Assembly: GCF_003014735.1 (NCBI RefSeq)
Contig: NZ_PYAX01000010.1
Location: 62,001-126,000 of the forward strand
Length of the DNA: 64,000 nucleotides
Direction: 5' to 3'
From: Saccharothrix carnea
GTDB taxonomy: Bacteria; Actinomycetota; Actinomycetes; Mycobacteriales; Pseudonocardiaceae
Both the position numbers and the translations under genes were made by a program. The notes under the pieces are model-generated. The model made no database searches. It was not told the origin of the DNA and saw only the letters and a list, made by a program, of their open reading frames with translations. The first letter of the stretch is position 1. Each line of letters begins with the position of its first letter. Of the stretch, positions 1 through 7,899 are shown piece by piece.

Positions 1-660
1 GAGGAGAACGTGCGGTACTTCCCGGCGCTGCTGCCGATCTGCGACGAGGAAGACCCGGTGCAGGTGCTGGAGCGCGGCGACACGCCGTCGTTGGCCGAGC
101 TGCGGCTGCACAACGGCACGATCTACCGCTGGAACCGGCCGGTGTACGACGTGGTGCGCGACCAGCCGCACCTGCGGGTGGAGAACCGGACCCTGCCGTC
201 CGGGCCGACCGTGGTCGACATGCTGGCGAACGGCGCGTTCTACTACGGCCTGGTGCGCGTGCTGGCCGAGGAGGAACGGCCGCTGTGGTCGCAGATGTCG
301 TTCAGCGCGGCGGAGGAGAACTTCACCGCGGGCGCGCGGTCCGGGCTCGACGCGCAGGTCTACTGGCCGGGTCTGGGCACGGTGCCGGTGGCGGAACTGG
401 TGCTGCGCCGACTGCTGCCGATGGCGCACGAGGGCCTGGTGCGGATGAAGGTGGACCAGGCCGAACGCGACCGCCTGCTCGGCGTGATCGAGCAGCGCTG
501 CCTGACCGGCGTGAACGGGGCGACGTGGCAGGCACGGGCCTTCCACCGGCACTACGACCACACCGCCCTGGACCGGCCCGAGGCGCTGCGCCGGATGCTG
601 CGCACCTACCGCGACCTGATGCACAGCAACGAACCGGTCCACACCTGGCCGGTGTCCTGA
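1..660 (+). CDS. Glutamate-cysteine ligase family (GCS2-like), C-terminal part
   Basis: The reading frame is open from base 1 and ends in TGA at 660, so only the last 219 residues are present; the true start lies upstream. The visible part resembles the C-terminal half of GCS2-type carboxylate-amine ligases of actinobacteria (usual length near 500 residues), which join glutamate to an amine such as cysteine using ATP. Segments that suggest this are LRLHNGTIYRWNRPVYD (substrate/ATP region with the conserved NGT and RWNRP) and LPSGPTVVDMLANGAFYYGL. The gene converges on the Sel1-repeat gene with only 6 bases between stops. The exact substrate cannot be told from this fragment. The family call is by remembered similarity, not by a search. 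Confidence 0.7.
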   Translation, partial: EENVRYFPALLPICDEEDPVQVLERGDTPSLAELRLHNGTIYRWNRPVYDVVRDQPHLRVENRTLPSGPTVVDMLANGAFYYGLVRVLAEEERPLWSQMSFSAAEENFTAGARSGLDAQVYWPGLGTVPVAELVLRRLLPMAHEGLVRMKVDQAERDRLLGVIEQRCLTGVNGATWQARAFHRHYDHTALDRPEALRRMLRTYRDLMHSNEPVHTWPVS

Positions 661-671
661 CCGGGGTCAGG
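656..671. terminator. 16-bp palindrome spanning two convergent stop codons
   Basis: CCTGACC-GG-GGTCAGG is a perfect palindrome that contains the TGA stops of both flanking convergent genes (658-660 on + and 667-669 on -). The stem is short and has no T-run, so terminator function is only a suggestion. Confidence 0.3.
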
Positions 672-1614
672 TGGGCTTGCCCAGCGCCATGACCGCGTCG
701 GGGTGGCCGAGTTCGGCGGCTCGGGCGAACCACGGCCGCGGGAGGTCCGCGGGCGACGGGATCGCCCGACCGGGGCGGTGTGGTCCCCTGGCCTGCGCGC
801 GGACGGTCGCGCCGCCCCACCGCGTCAGCAGCATCCCCAGCTCGTACATGGCCTGCACGTCACCGGCGTCGGCCGCGCGGCGGAAGCACTGCTCGGCCCG
901 GTCGACGTCACCGCGCCTCCCGGCCAGCACGCCCAGGACGACCAGCACCCGGTGCCGGCCCGCGTCCGCCGCGTCACGTTCCCGGAGGTCGAGTTCACCG
1001 GCGTCCAATTCGGGCAGTGCGGCCCACAGCTGCCCGCCCACGTCGACGCCACGCGCGTCCGACGCCTCGGCCAGCCGGCGCTCGGCCTCGGCGGTCTCGC
1101 CGCGGTGGATCAGGAGCAGCGCGAGGTCGACCGTGGCGGGCCTGCTCCCGAACCCGGCCGCCAGCCGGTACCACTCCTCGGCGTCACCGGTCCGGCCGGT
1201 CGCCGCGAGCAGCGAGCCGAGGTGGCTCATCGCGGTGACGTGACCGCCGTCCGCGGCGCGGCGGTACCAGTACTCGGCCTCTTCCAGCTCACCGCGGGCG
1301 GCCAGCAGCTCCCCCAGTTCGACCAGGAAGAACGGCACGTCGATCGCTTCCACGGCCCGCCGCAGCCACCGTTCGGCCTCGGCGTCCTCGCCGCGCACCC
1401 GCAGCCGGGTGGTGATGACCGCGAGAGCGCGGGGGTGACCCACCTCGGCCGCCGCGCGGTACCACCGCTCGTCCTCTTCGCGGGACGGGCCGCCGGACGA
1501 GATCAGGTCGGCCAGCGCGACCATGGCCTCGACGTCACCGCGGTCGGCGGCACGGCGCAGCTCCGCCTCCCGCCGTCCGGCCGAACGATCCGCCTTGCGC
1601 CACCACCGCCGCAC
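667..1614 (-). CDS. Sel1-like/TPR repeat protein
   Basis: A 315-residue soluble protein built of about seven helical repeats of roughly 36 residues with the pattern RRAADxGxxxAMxxLGxLL followed by AExWYRxAA, the signature of Sel1-like/tetratricopeptide repeats. Such repeats form a protein-binding solenoid; the partner is unknown. I chose the GTG at 1614 because a strong purine-rich ribosome site (AAGGGGAAGGGG) lies 5 bases upstream; an ATG at 1665 is in frame but has no ribosome site. No signal peptide or membrane segment is visible. It lies downstream of the GH5 gene on the same strand, but a 12-bp perfect hairpin separates them, so they are probably transcribed separately. Confidence 0.8.
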   Translation of the reverse strand: MRRWWRKADRSAGRREAELRRAADRGDVEAMVALADLISSGGPSREEDERWYRAAAEVGHPRALAVITTRLRVRGEDAEAERWLRRAVEAIDVPFFLVELGELLAARGELEEAEYWYRRAADGGHVTAMSHLGSLLAATGRTGDAEEWYRLAAGFGSRPATVDLALLLIHRGETAEAERRLAEASDARGVDVGGQLWAALPELDAGELDLRERDAADAGRHRVLVVLGVLAGRRGDVDRAEQCFRRAADAGDVQAMYELGMLLTRWGGATVRAQARGPHRPGRAIPSPADLPRPWFARAAELGHPDAVMALGKPT

Positions 1615-1666
1615 TCGTGCCCCTTCCCCTTGGATGAAACGAGCCGGTACCGACGATCGTTCCATA

Positions 1667-1706
1667 ACGGTACGGCGTACGCTTACCTGTGCGCACGCCG
1701 TACCGT
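1667..1706 (-). terminator. Inverted repeat after the GH5 gene
   Basis: Arms ACGGTACGGCGT (1667-1678) and ACGCCGTACCGT (1695-1706) are perfectly complementary (12 bp) around a 16-base loop. The hairpin starts 12 bases after the GH5 stop and ends just before the upstream in-frame ATG of the Sel1 gene. A terminator for the GH5 transcript is most likely; an operator of the next gene is the alternative. Confidence 0.5.
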
Positions 1707-1718
1707 CGATGGGTCTGG

Positions 1719-2831
1719 TCAGCTGGTCGGGAAGTTGTCCGGGGTCCTCATGCGGTCGCGGATCCAGACGCCGGCGGGCTTCAGCACGCCCGTGCCGGTG
1801 AACGTGGAACCGGCGCAGGTGCCCTGCTTGAACACCGCGCCCGAGCGGAAGTCGTCGGAGAAGTTCCAGTTCGTCCAGCCGATCTTGTTCGCGGCCAGGA
1901 AGTCCAGGTACTTCTGGCTGTACGCGAAGTCGTTGGCGCCGTCACCGGTGTAGGTCTGGGTGCCGAACTCGGTCACGAAGATCGGCAGCCGTGCCGCCGC
2001 CCGCTGCAGCGCGGCGAAGTACTCGTCCTGGTGCGAAGCCGCGTAGAAGTGGAACGTGTACATGAAGTTCGTGGCGTTGACGGGATTGGCGATGATGTCC
2101 TGCTCGCTGCGCCCGTCCGAGATGCCCAGCGACCCCCAGCCGTGCGTGCCGACGAACACCACGCCGTCCGGGTCCTGCGCCCGGATCACCGGGATCATCT
2201 GCTCGGCGTAGGACTTGATGCCCGCCCACGACACGTTGTTCGGCTCGTTGGCGATGTCGTAGATGATGTTGGTCTTGTCCCGGTGCCGCCGCGCGATCTC
2301 GGTGAAGAACGTGCGCGCCAGCGAGATGTTCGCGTTCGGGTCGCCCGGGTCGAGCTGGTGCCAGTCGACCAGCGCGTACAGGCCGCGCCGCGTCGCCTCC
2401 TCGATGTAGCCGTGCACCAGGTCGGTGAACTTGCGCGGGTTGGTCTCGTACCCGCCCTCCTGCACGTACAGCGAGATCCGCAGGACGTCGGCGCCCCAGT
2501 CGCCCGCCAACGCGTCCAGGGACGCGGGCTTCACGCAGTGCGCGTACCACTGGATGCCGTGCGTGCTCATGCCGCGCAACTGGATCGGCTTGCCGTACCG
2601 GTTGCACAGCTTCACGCCGCACACCCGCAACTGCCCGTTGACGTCGGCGGGCCGGCTCGTGCCGGCGGTGTTGACGTTGGTCTTGGCGGGTCGGTGCTCG
2701 GTGACGGCCGACGTGCCGACGTCGGCGGACTCGAAGTCGGTGGGGCCGGTGTCCGCCGCTGCGGTCGGCACGGACAGGACTGCCGCGACGAGCGGCACCA
2801 GCAGGGTCAAGGCAGGCCATCGGGTTGCCAC
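1719..2831 (-). CDS. Secreted GH5 endoglucanase/cellulase
   Basis: A 370-residue exported glycoside hydrolase of family 5 that should cleave internal beta-1,4-glucosidic bonds (cellulose or mixed glucan) outside the cell. A Sec signal peptide covers about residues 1-26 (WPALTLLVPLVAAVLSVP, cut near TAAA). The catalytic TIM barrel has the acid/base motif DIANEPN with E196 and the nucleophile motif VTEFG with E288; LRGMSTHG and VDWHQL match the substrate cleft of GH5 subfamily 2. No carbohydrate-binding module is present, unlike many actinobacterial GH5 enzymes; residues 27-65 are a low-complexity linker. The GTG start at 2831 follows GGGAGG. The promoter region carries a 23-bp palindrome, so regulation by a dimeric repressor is likely. 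Confidence 0.9.
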   Translation of the reverse strand: MATRWPALTLLVPLVAAVLSVPTAAADTGPTDFESADVGTSAVTEHRPAKTNVNTAGTSRPADVNGQLRVCGVKLCNRYGKPIQLRGMSTHGIQWYAHCVKPASLDALAGDWGADVLRISLYVQEGGYETNPRKFTDLVHGYIEEATRRGLYALVDWHQLDPGDPNANISLARTFFTEIARRHRDKTNIIYDIANEPNNVSWAGIKSYAEQMIPVIRAQDPDGVVFVGTHGWGSLGISDGRSEQDIIANPVNATNFMYTFHFYAASHQDEYFAALQRAAARLPIFVTEFGTQTYTGDGANDFAYSQKYLDFLAANKIGWTNWNFSDDFRSGAVFKQGTCAGSTFTGTGVLKPAGVWIRDRMRTPDNFPTS

Positions 2832-2923
2832 GGGGCGCCTCCCACGGTTCAGGGGTGAGGTGGAGCACGGCGGCGGCGGATCAACGCGGAGTGGTGCGGA
2901 TCGGTGCGGGTCACTGCGAGAGT

Positions 2924-2946
2924 CAGTTAGGAAAGTTTCCTATCTG
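2924..2946. promoter_or_regulatory. 23-bp palindromic operator upstream of the GH5 gene
   Basis: Arms CAGTTAGGAAA and TTTCCTATCTG flank a central G and differ by one base pair only. The site is about 93 bases upstream of the GH5 start and downstream of the iron-box gene. Its symmetry and position suggest an operator of the GH5 gene; the regulator is not identifiable here and no second copy was found in this window. Confidence 0.6.
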
Positions 2947-2987
2947 TTGAGGGATCACAGCACCCCGGCGGGCTCGCTGTCAACGGT

Positions 2988-3377
2988 TCAGGCGACCGGG
3001 ACCGGGACGGCGGCACGACGCGCACGCAGGTGGGTGCTCACGCTCCACGCCGACACCAACCCGGGCAGCAGCACGTGCCACGGCAGCCGGACCAGCACGT
3101 CACGGCGCACGGCCAGCACGAGCCGCCCCGCCACGCCACCGTCGAACCACACCACCCGCAGCGGCGCGTGGTCCGGCACGTCGTCGACGGCGGCCAGCGG
3201 CACGAGCACGGGCGGCAGGACCACGCGCCGGACGCACGACTCGGCCGTGAAGCCGTCCGCGCGCAGCACCTCGTGCCGCACGAACAGGGACCGCACGGCG
3301 GCGACCAGTCGTCGTTCACCCAGCTCCGCGCGCACCTGCACGGCCATGGACTCGTACCCGGCGATCGCGACCGACAC
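2988..3377 (-). CDS. Hypothetical protein under an iron box
   Basis: A 129-residue protein I do not recognise. The start is the GTG at 3377, seven bases after the ribosome site GGGAAGG; the open frame extends further upstream but crosses the neighbouring gene. The sequence is rich in Val, Leu and Arg, with a beta-rich central part (VVLPPVLVPLAAVDD, RVVWFDGGVAGRLVLAV) and a moderately hydrophobic C-terminal stretch (LPWHVLLPGLVSAWSV) that could touch the membrane. There are no cysteine pairs or obvious catalytic motifs. A 19-bp sequence matching the IdeR/DmdR1 consensus at 16 of 19 positions overlaps its promoter region, so it is probably repressed by iron. Function unknown; an iron-starvation role is inferred only from that site. 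Confidence 0.65.
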   Translation of the reverse strand: MSVAIAGYESMAVQVRAELGERRLVAAVRSLFVRHEVLRADGFTAESCVRRVVLPPVLVPLAAVDDVPDHAPLRVVWFDGGVAGRLVLAVRRDVLVRLPWHVLLPGLVSAWSVSTHLRARRAAVPVPVA

Positions 3378-3396
3378 GCGTGAGCCTTCCCTAGAA

Positions 3397-3415
3397 TTAG
3401 GTAAGGCTAACTTAG
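3397..3415 (-). promoter_or_regulatory. IdeR/DmdR1-type iron box
   Basis: TTAGGTAAGGCTAACTTAG differs from the actinobacterial DtxR-family consensus (TTAGGTTAGGCTAACCTAA) at three positions. It lies 20 bases upstream of the GTG of the 129-residue gene and just after the stop of the YbjN-like gene. Iron-loaded IdeR/DmdR1 would be expected to repress here. Confidence 0.7.
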
Positions 3416-3417
3416 CA

Positions 3418-3825
3418 CTAGTAGTCGTCGCCGCCGAAGAACGTTTCCTCCAGCCGGTCCGCCGTGCCCGCGAGCAGCGCCAGCGGCTCGGTGAACTCGT
3501 GGATGTCCAGGTCCGACAACGGCAACGAGTGCCGCAGCACGACGTGCTCACCCATGATCGCCGCACCGCACGCGATGGTCGAGTTGCCGACCTCGGCCAG
3601 GAACGCGTGCAGGTCGACGTTCGTCGCCAGCCCGATCGGCGACGCGATCTGCACCCACTCGTGCAGCTTGTCGAGGACCTCGCGGACCAGGATGACCACC
3701 TGGGTCCGCTCGTCGTCCTCGTCGTACTGCTCGAAGTTGAACAGGATCCGGATCTCGTCCTCGTTCTCCGCGATCACGTCATAAGTGTCATGCACGTACG
3801 CGGCTAGGTCGCCCCAAGTGGCCAT
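3418..3825 (-). CDS. YbjN/CesT-like small protein
   Basis: A 135-residue acidic protein that resembles the actinobacterial proteins annotated as YbjN-domain or type III chaperone (CesT)-like. These have one alpha/beta domain: an N-terminal helix (WGDLAAYVHDTYDVIAENED), antiparallel strands with a charged tip (YDEDDERTQVVILVRE), then FLAEVGNSTIACGAAIMGEH and a C-terminal helix (FTEPLALLAGTADRLEE). The family is thought to bind peptides or partner proteins; no enzyme activity is known. The ATG at 3825 is chosen; a GTG nine bases earlier is possible. It begins five bases after the tetR stop on the same strand, so the two may be cotranscribed. Confidence 0.6.
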   Translation of the reverse strand: MATWGDLAAYVHDTYDVIAENEDEIRILFNFEQYDEDDERTQVVILVREVLDKLHEWVQIASPIGLATNVDLHAFLAEVGNSTIACGAAIMGEHVVLRHSLPLSDLDIHEFTEPLALLAGTADRLEETFFGGDDY

Positions 3826-3830
3826 GGTGA

Positions 3831-4379
3831 TCACCCTACGGGCGCGACCGACGCCCACACCGCGTCACCGACCAGATCGGAGGCCGCGGCCAGGTCGAGC
3901 ACACCCATCAGGTGACGGCGGGCGCACTCGTGCGCGGGTCCCATCACCACGGGATCCAGCGCCCACAACGGGATCTCGCGCAGCTCGCCCGCCGCCATCC
4001 GGGCCGCGAACCAGCGTGCGACCGGCTCGAACACCTCCGCCTTCACGACCGGGTCGGCGGTCGACGGCGCGGCGTAGAGGAACCTGGCCCGACCGGGGTG
4101 CTCGGCCACCCAGCCGAGGTAGCGGGCCACGAGGGCGCGCACGACCTTCTCCGCGTCACCGAGGTCCAGCGCCGGGACGATCGCCGCCACGCAGTGCGCG
4201 AAGCTCTCCCCGTACAGCACCGCGAACAGGCCCGCCCGGCTGCCGAAATGGTGGTAGACACTGCCGTTCGACACCCCGGAACGAGCGGTCAGGGCGCTGA
4301 TCGTGACGGCGTCCAGCCCGCCCTCGTCGACCAGCGCGAGGGCCGCGTCGAGCACTGCCCGCTGACCGGTCGCTCTCAC
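3831..4379 (-). CDS. TetR family transcriptional regulator
   Basis: A 182-residue repressor of the TetR family. The N-terminal helix-turn-helix spans residues 8-50 (AVLDAALALVDEGG, then VTISALTARSGVSNGSVYHHFGSRAGLFAVLY, with the usual YHHFGSR recognition helix). The C-terminal ligand/dimer domain is helical. The GTG at 4379 is chosen because the frame upstream runs through the operator. The gene is divergent from an acyl-CoA ligase with only 45 bases between starts, and a palindrome sits in the gap, so it probably represses itself and the ligase, responding to an acyl-CoA or fatty acid. It is followed closely by the YbjN-like gene. Confidence 0.9.
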   Translation of the reverse strand: MRATGQRAVLDAALALVDEGGLDAVTISALTARSGVSNGSVYHHFGSRAGLFAVLYGESFAHCVAAIVPALDLGDAEKVVRALVARYLGWVAEHPGRARFLYAAPSTADPVVKAEVFEPVARWFAARMAAGELREIPLWALDPVVMGPAHECARRHLMGVLDLAAASDLVGDAVWASVAPVG

Positions 4380-4383
4380 GGGG

Positions 4384-4400
4384 CTAGAGTACCGCTCTAG
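4384..4400. promoter_or_regulatory. Palindromic TetR operator candidate
   Basis: CTAGAG-TACCG-CTCTAG, a perfect 6-bp inverted repeat with a 5-bp spacer, directly upstream of the tetR start and 25 bases upstream of the ligase start. Size and position are typical of a TetR operator controlling both divergent genes. Confidence 0.6.
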
Positions 4401-4424
4401 AGCGCCGCTCCCCTGGAGGTCACC

Positions 4425-6035
4425 GTGGCCCGTTCCATCCCCGATCTGCTGCGCGAACGCGTGCGCGAGACCCCGGACGCCGAGGCGCTGCGCCACCGCG
4501 CCGGCGACACGTGGACGTCGCTGACCTGGGCCGAGGTCGGCGAGCACGTGCGCAGGCGGGCGCTGGGCTTCCGCGAGCTCGGCGTGCGGGACGAGGCACG
4601 GGTCGCGATCATGGCCGCCACCAGCGTGGACTGGATCCTCACCGACCTGGCCGTGCTCGCCGCGGGCGGCGTCACGACGACCATCTACCCCAGCAGCACG
4701 CCGGACGTCGTCGCGCACATCGTGCGTGATTCGCAGAGCGTGCTCGTGGTCGCCGACCCGGGGCTGGCGGACAAGGTCGAGGCGAAGGTCATCACACCCG
4801 ACTGGGAGCCCGACGAGGTCGGTGATGGTGACTACGACGCGATGGTGGACGAGCTGACGCCGGACCGGCTGGCGACGCTGATCTACACGTCGGGGACCAC
4901 GGGCACGCCCAAGGGTGTGGAGTTGACCCACGACAACTGGCTCTACACCGCCGAGGCGATCCGCGAGCTGGGCGTGCTGACGCCGGACGAGCTGCACTTC
5001 CTGTGGCTGCCCATGTCGCACGCGTTCGGCAAGGTGCTGCAGGTCGGGATGCTGTCGACCGGTGTGCCCACCGCCGTGGACGGTGACGTGGACCGGATCG
5101 CGGCCAACCTGCTCGAACTGCGGCCGACCGTGGTGGCCGCCGCGCCGCGGATCTTCGAGAAGATCCACCAGCGGGTGGTGGCCTCCATGCGTGAAGCGGG
5201 CGGGGTGAAGGCGAAGCTGTTCGACTGGGCGTTGGCCGTGTCCGAGCACCCCGAGTGGACGGTGCGCCGCAAGATCGCCGACAAGCTGGTGTTCAGCAAG
5301 CTGCGGGACCGGGTCGGCGGGCGGATCAAGTACTTCGTGTCCGGCTCGGCGCCGCTGTCCCGGCCGGTCGGCGAGTTCTTCGACCGGGCGGGCATCACGA
5401 TCCTGGAGGGCTACGGGCTGACCGAGTCGTCGGCGGCATCGTTCGTGAACCGGCCTGGCGCGAACAAGCTCGGCACGGTCGGCAAGCCGCTGGTGGGCAC
5501 CGAGGTGCGCATCGCCGACGACGGCGAGGTGCTGATCGGCGGGCGCGGGATCATGCGCGGCTACCACGGGCTGCCCGAGGAGACCGCCGCGACGTTGCAG
5601 GAGGGCTGGCTGCACACCGGTGACATCGGGGAGTTGGATTCCGGAGGCCGGTTGCGGATCACCGACCGGAAGAAGGAGCTGATCAAGACCTCCGGCGGCA
5701 AGTACGTCGCGCCGCAGGCGGTCGAGGGTCTGGTGAAGGCGGGCAGCCCGTACATCGGCAACGTGCTCGTGCACGGCGACGGCCGCAACTACTGCGTCGC
5801 CCTGGTCACCATCGACGCCGACCTCGCACCAGAGGGGTTGGACGCGGAGGTCGAGGTGGGGCGTGCCGTCGAGGAGGCGAACCGGAAGTTGGCGCGGCAC
5901 GAGACGATCAAGAAGTTCGCCGTGCTGCCGAAGGACTTCTCGGTCGACGACGGGACGTTGACGGCCAGCCTGAAGATGCGGCGCAAGGAGATCGAGACGC
6001 GCTACAAGGACGTGCTGGACGGCTTGTACGCCTGA
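4425..6035 (+). CDS. AMP-dependent acyl-CoA synthetase (FadD-like)
   Basis: A 536-residue ANL-superfamily enzyme expected to adenylate a fatty acid and transfer it to coenzyme A. Motifs in order: P-loop LIYTSGTTGTPKGVEL (about residues 150-165), SGSAPLSRPVGEFF, EGYGLTESS (A5), GWLHTGDIGELD (A7), RLRITDRKKELIKTSGGKYVAP (A8 hinge) and the C-terminal lysine region GTLTASLKMRRKEIETRY. The pattern ITDRKKELIKTSGGKY is that of long-chain ligases of the FadD15 type, which are usually near 600 residues; this one has a shorter segment before the P-loop. GTG start after CTGGAGGT. It is divergent from the TetR gene, which probably controls it, and its 3' end overlaps the convergent DUF998 gene by 34 bases. 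Confidence 0.9.
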   Translation: MARSIPDLLRERVRETPDAEALRHRAGDTWTSLTWAEVGEHVRRRALGFRELGVRDEARVAIMAATSVDWILTDLAVLAAGGVTTTIYPSSTPDVVAHIVRDSQSVLVVADPGLADKVEAKVITPDWEPDEVGDGDYDAMVDELTPDRLATLIYTSGTTGTPKGVELTHDNWLYTAEAIRELGVLTPDELHFLWLPMSHAFGKVLQVGMLSTGVPTAVDGDVDRIAANLLELRPTVVAAAPRIFEKIHQRVVASMREAGGVKAKLFDWALAVSEHPEWTVRRKIADKLVFSKLRDRVGGRIKYFVSGSAPLSRPVGEFFDRAGITILEGYGLTESSAASFVNRPGANKLGTVGKPLVGTEVRIADDGEVLIGGRGIMRGYHGLPEETAATLQEGWLHTGDIGELDSGGRLRITDRKKELIKTSGGKYVAPQAVEGLVKAGSPYIGNVLVHGDGRNYCVALVTIDADLAPEGLDAEVEVGRAVEEANRKLARHETIKKFAVLPKDFSVDDGTLTASLKMRRKEIETRYKDVLDGLYA

Positions 6036-6724
6036 TCGGGCGCGGTGGGCCGGTGCGCCAGCGCTACCGCCCAGACGCCGGCCACCAGCACGGCGACCAC
6101 CTCGGTCAGGACCAGGAGCCGCTCGACGTATCCGAGCGGGATGACGCGCCACCAGGACGTGCCCACGACCGCGTTCACGCCGATCGCGTACAGGATCGGC
6201 GTGAACGCCAGGGCCGACAGCAGGCCGAACCGGAACGTCCAGCGGGCGTGCGCACCCCACACCGGGTCACGTCGCCACGGTCGGGCCAGCAGCGTCGCGG
6301 CGATCGGCAGCGCGATGAACGCGAGCAGACTGCCGAAGCGGTGGATGCTGCCGCTCATGCTCGGCCCGATCGCCCAGTTGTTCTTGGGGAAGATCACGAC
6401 CAACGTCAACCCGACCGCCCACGCCCCGAAAGCGACCGCGCCCACCGAGTTCCACTTCGCCACGCCGTGGCGGACGAGTACGGCCAGGATCGCGACCGAC
6501 CCCGCGACGAGCAGCAGCACACCGGTGTCGAACACCCAGCGGTACGGGCCGAGGGCGTACTCGCTGATGGTGCGGCGCAGGTGCCGGGTGGACTCGCCGA
6601 GCCGGTAGAGGTCGAGGCCGCCGACCAGGGCGACGGTCAGCACGACGGCGGCAGCACCCGCGAGGGCGACGAAGCGGGTCCGGGCGGTGTTGGCGGTCAG
6701 CACAACGGGCAGAACGGACAGCAC
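6002..6724 (-). CDS. DUF998 membrane protein
   Basis: A 240-residue integral membrane protein with about six transmembrane helices: FVALAGAAAVVLTVALVGG, WVFDTGVLLLVAGSVAILAVL, WNSVGAVAFGAWAVGLTLVV, LLAFIALPIAATLL, FGLLSALAFTPILYAIGV and LLVLTEVVAVLVAGVWAVAL. The conserved polar segments FPKNNW and SGSIHRFGSLLAF match the DUF998 family of actinobacteria, which has no established function. The start is uncertain; GTG codons at 6724 and slightly downstream have poor ribosome sites. It converges on the acyl-CoA ligase gene and overlaps it. Confidence 0.75.
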   Translation of the reverse strand: MLSVLPVVLTANTARTRFVALAGAAAVVLTVALVGGLDLYRLGESTRHLRRTISEYALGPYRWVFDTGVLLLVAGSVAILAVLVRHGVAKWNSVGAVAFGAWAVGLTLVVIFPKNNWAIGPSMSGSIHRFGSLLAFIALPIAATLLARPWRRDPVWGAHARWTFRFGLLSALAFTPILYAIGVNAVVGTSWWRVIPLGYVERLLVLTEVVAVLVAGVWAVALAHRPTAPDQAYKPSSTSL

Positions 6725-6854
6725 CCCGAGTGTTGTTCCTGCGTTGGGTGAATCGACAGGTTGCCGACAGGGCGGTGGGTCCGCTGGGTCGGCGGGTCGG
6801 CCGGCCCCTGGGCGGAGCGTGGGCGGGTGCGGTCCCGTGTTGGTCGGGTGTGGC

Positions 6855-7844
6855 TTAGCTGGATTGGCGGATCACCAGTGTCGGGGCGAACACGACTGAG
6901 CTGACCGGGCGGTCGGGGCGCTCGACTCGTTCGACCAGCAGGCGGGCCATTTCGGCGGCCATGTCCTCCACCGGCTGCCGCACCGTGGTCAGTGGTGGGT
7001 CGCACTCGACGGCGGGGCTGCTGTCGTCGAAGCCGACCACCTTGAGGGCCTCGGGCACCCGCCGCCCGCCTTGGCGCAGTACCGGCAGTGCGCCGGTCGC
7101 CATCAGGTCGGAGGCGACGAACAGGCCGTCGACGGCCGCGTCCGCCAGCAGTTCCTGGGCGGCCTTGGCGCCGCCCTCGCGGGAGAAGTCGCCCTCGACC
7201 ACGACGGGTTCGGGCAGGCCGTGCCGGGCCGTTGCCTCGAGGAAGCCGCGCAGCCGGTCCTGGCCGGCGGGGGTTTCCAGTGGGCCGGTGATGGTGGCCA
7301 GGTGGCGGCAGCCCGAGGAGATCAGGTGGTCGGCGGCGAGGGCCGCGCCGGCGGCTTGGTCGACGTCGACGTAGGTGATCGACATCGGGCGGACCGGGCG
7401 GGCGGCCAGGACGACCGGGAGGTTGGCCTCGATCAGCTGGCGCGGGAGGGGGTCGGCGCCGTGGGTGTGGATCAGGATCACGCCGTCGAGCCTGCGTTGG
7501 CGGATGTCGTCCACGACCTCGCGGTGGTCGCCGGTGGTCAGCACGAGTTGCACGCCCAGAGGCCGGATCACCGGCAGCACGCCGCTCACCACCCGGCCGA
7601 AGTACGGGTCGTGCACGGTCCGGCCTTCTTCGGGCAGGACGAGGCCGATGGCACCCGCCCGGCGGGTGACGAGCGAACGCGCCGCGCGGTTGGGTGTGTA
7701 CCCGGTCGTGGAGATCGCCTTCTCCACGACTTGGCGCAGCTCACGGTCCACCGTGGCGACCCCGTTGACGACCCGGGACACCGTGGCCCGGGAAACCCCC
7801 GCGATCCGCGCGACCTCTTCCAACGTGACTGGTCTGCGGTCCAC
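6855..7844 (-). CDS. LacI family regulator of the beta-glucan operon
   Basis: A 329-residue LacI/GalR repressor. The N-terminal helix-turn-helix and hinge are clear (VTLEEVARIAGVSRATVSRVVNG, residues 6-28), followed by a periplasmic-binding-protein-like sugar domain (IGLVLPEEGR, GVILIHTHGADPL, DGLFVASDLMATGAL, VVGFDDSSPAVECDPPLTTVRQP). The GTG at 7844 is chosen because the HTH starts at once and AAAGG lies upstream. It is the third gene after the DUF1996 protein and the GH16 laminarinase on the same strand, 55 bases after GH16. The two GAGAGCGCTCTC palindromes upstream of the operon are typical LacI-family sites, so it probably represses its own operon until a glucan oligosaccharide binds. 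Confidence 0.9.
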   Translation of the reverse strand: MDRRPVTLEEVARIAGVSRATVSRVVNGVATVDRELRQVVEKAISTTGYTPNRAARSLVTRRAGAIGLVLPEEGRTVHDPYFGRVVSGVLPVIRPLGVQLVLTTGDHREVVDDIRQRRLDGVILIHTHGADPLPRQLIEANLPVVLAARPVRPMSITYVDVDQAAGAALAADHLISSGCRHLATITGPLETPAGQDRLRGFLEATARHGLPEPVVVEGDFSREGGAKAAQELLADAAVDGLFVASDLMATGALPVLRQGGRRVPEALKVVGFDDSSPAVECDPPLTTVRQPVEDMAAEMARLLVERVERPDRPVSSVVFAPTLVIRQSS

Positions 7845-7899
7845 GTCAGCCTTTATACCGGGAGGTGCGGTCACGCCGAGGCGTGACCGCACCCACCCG

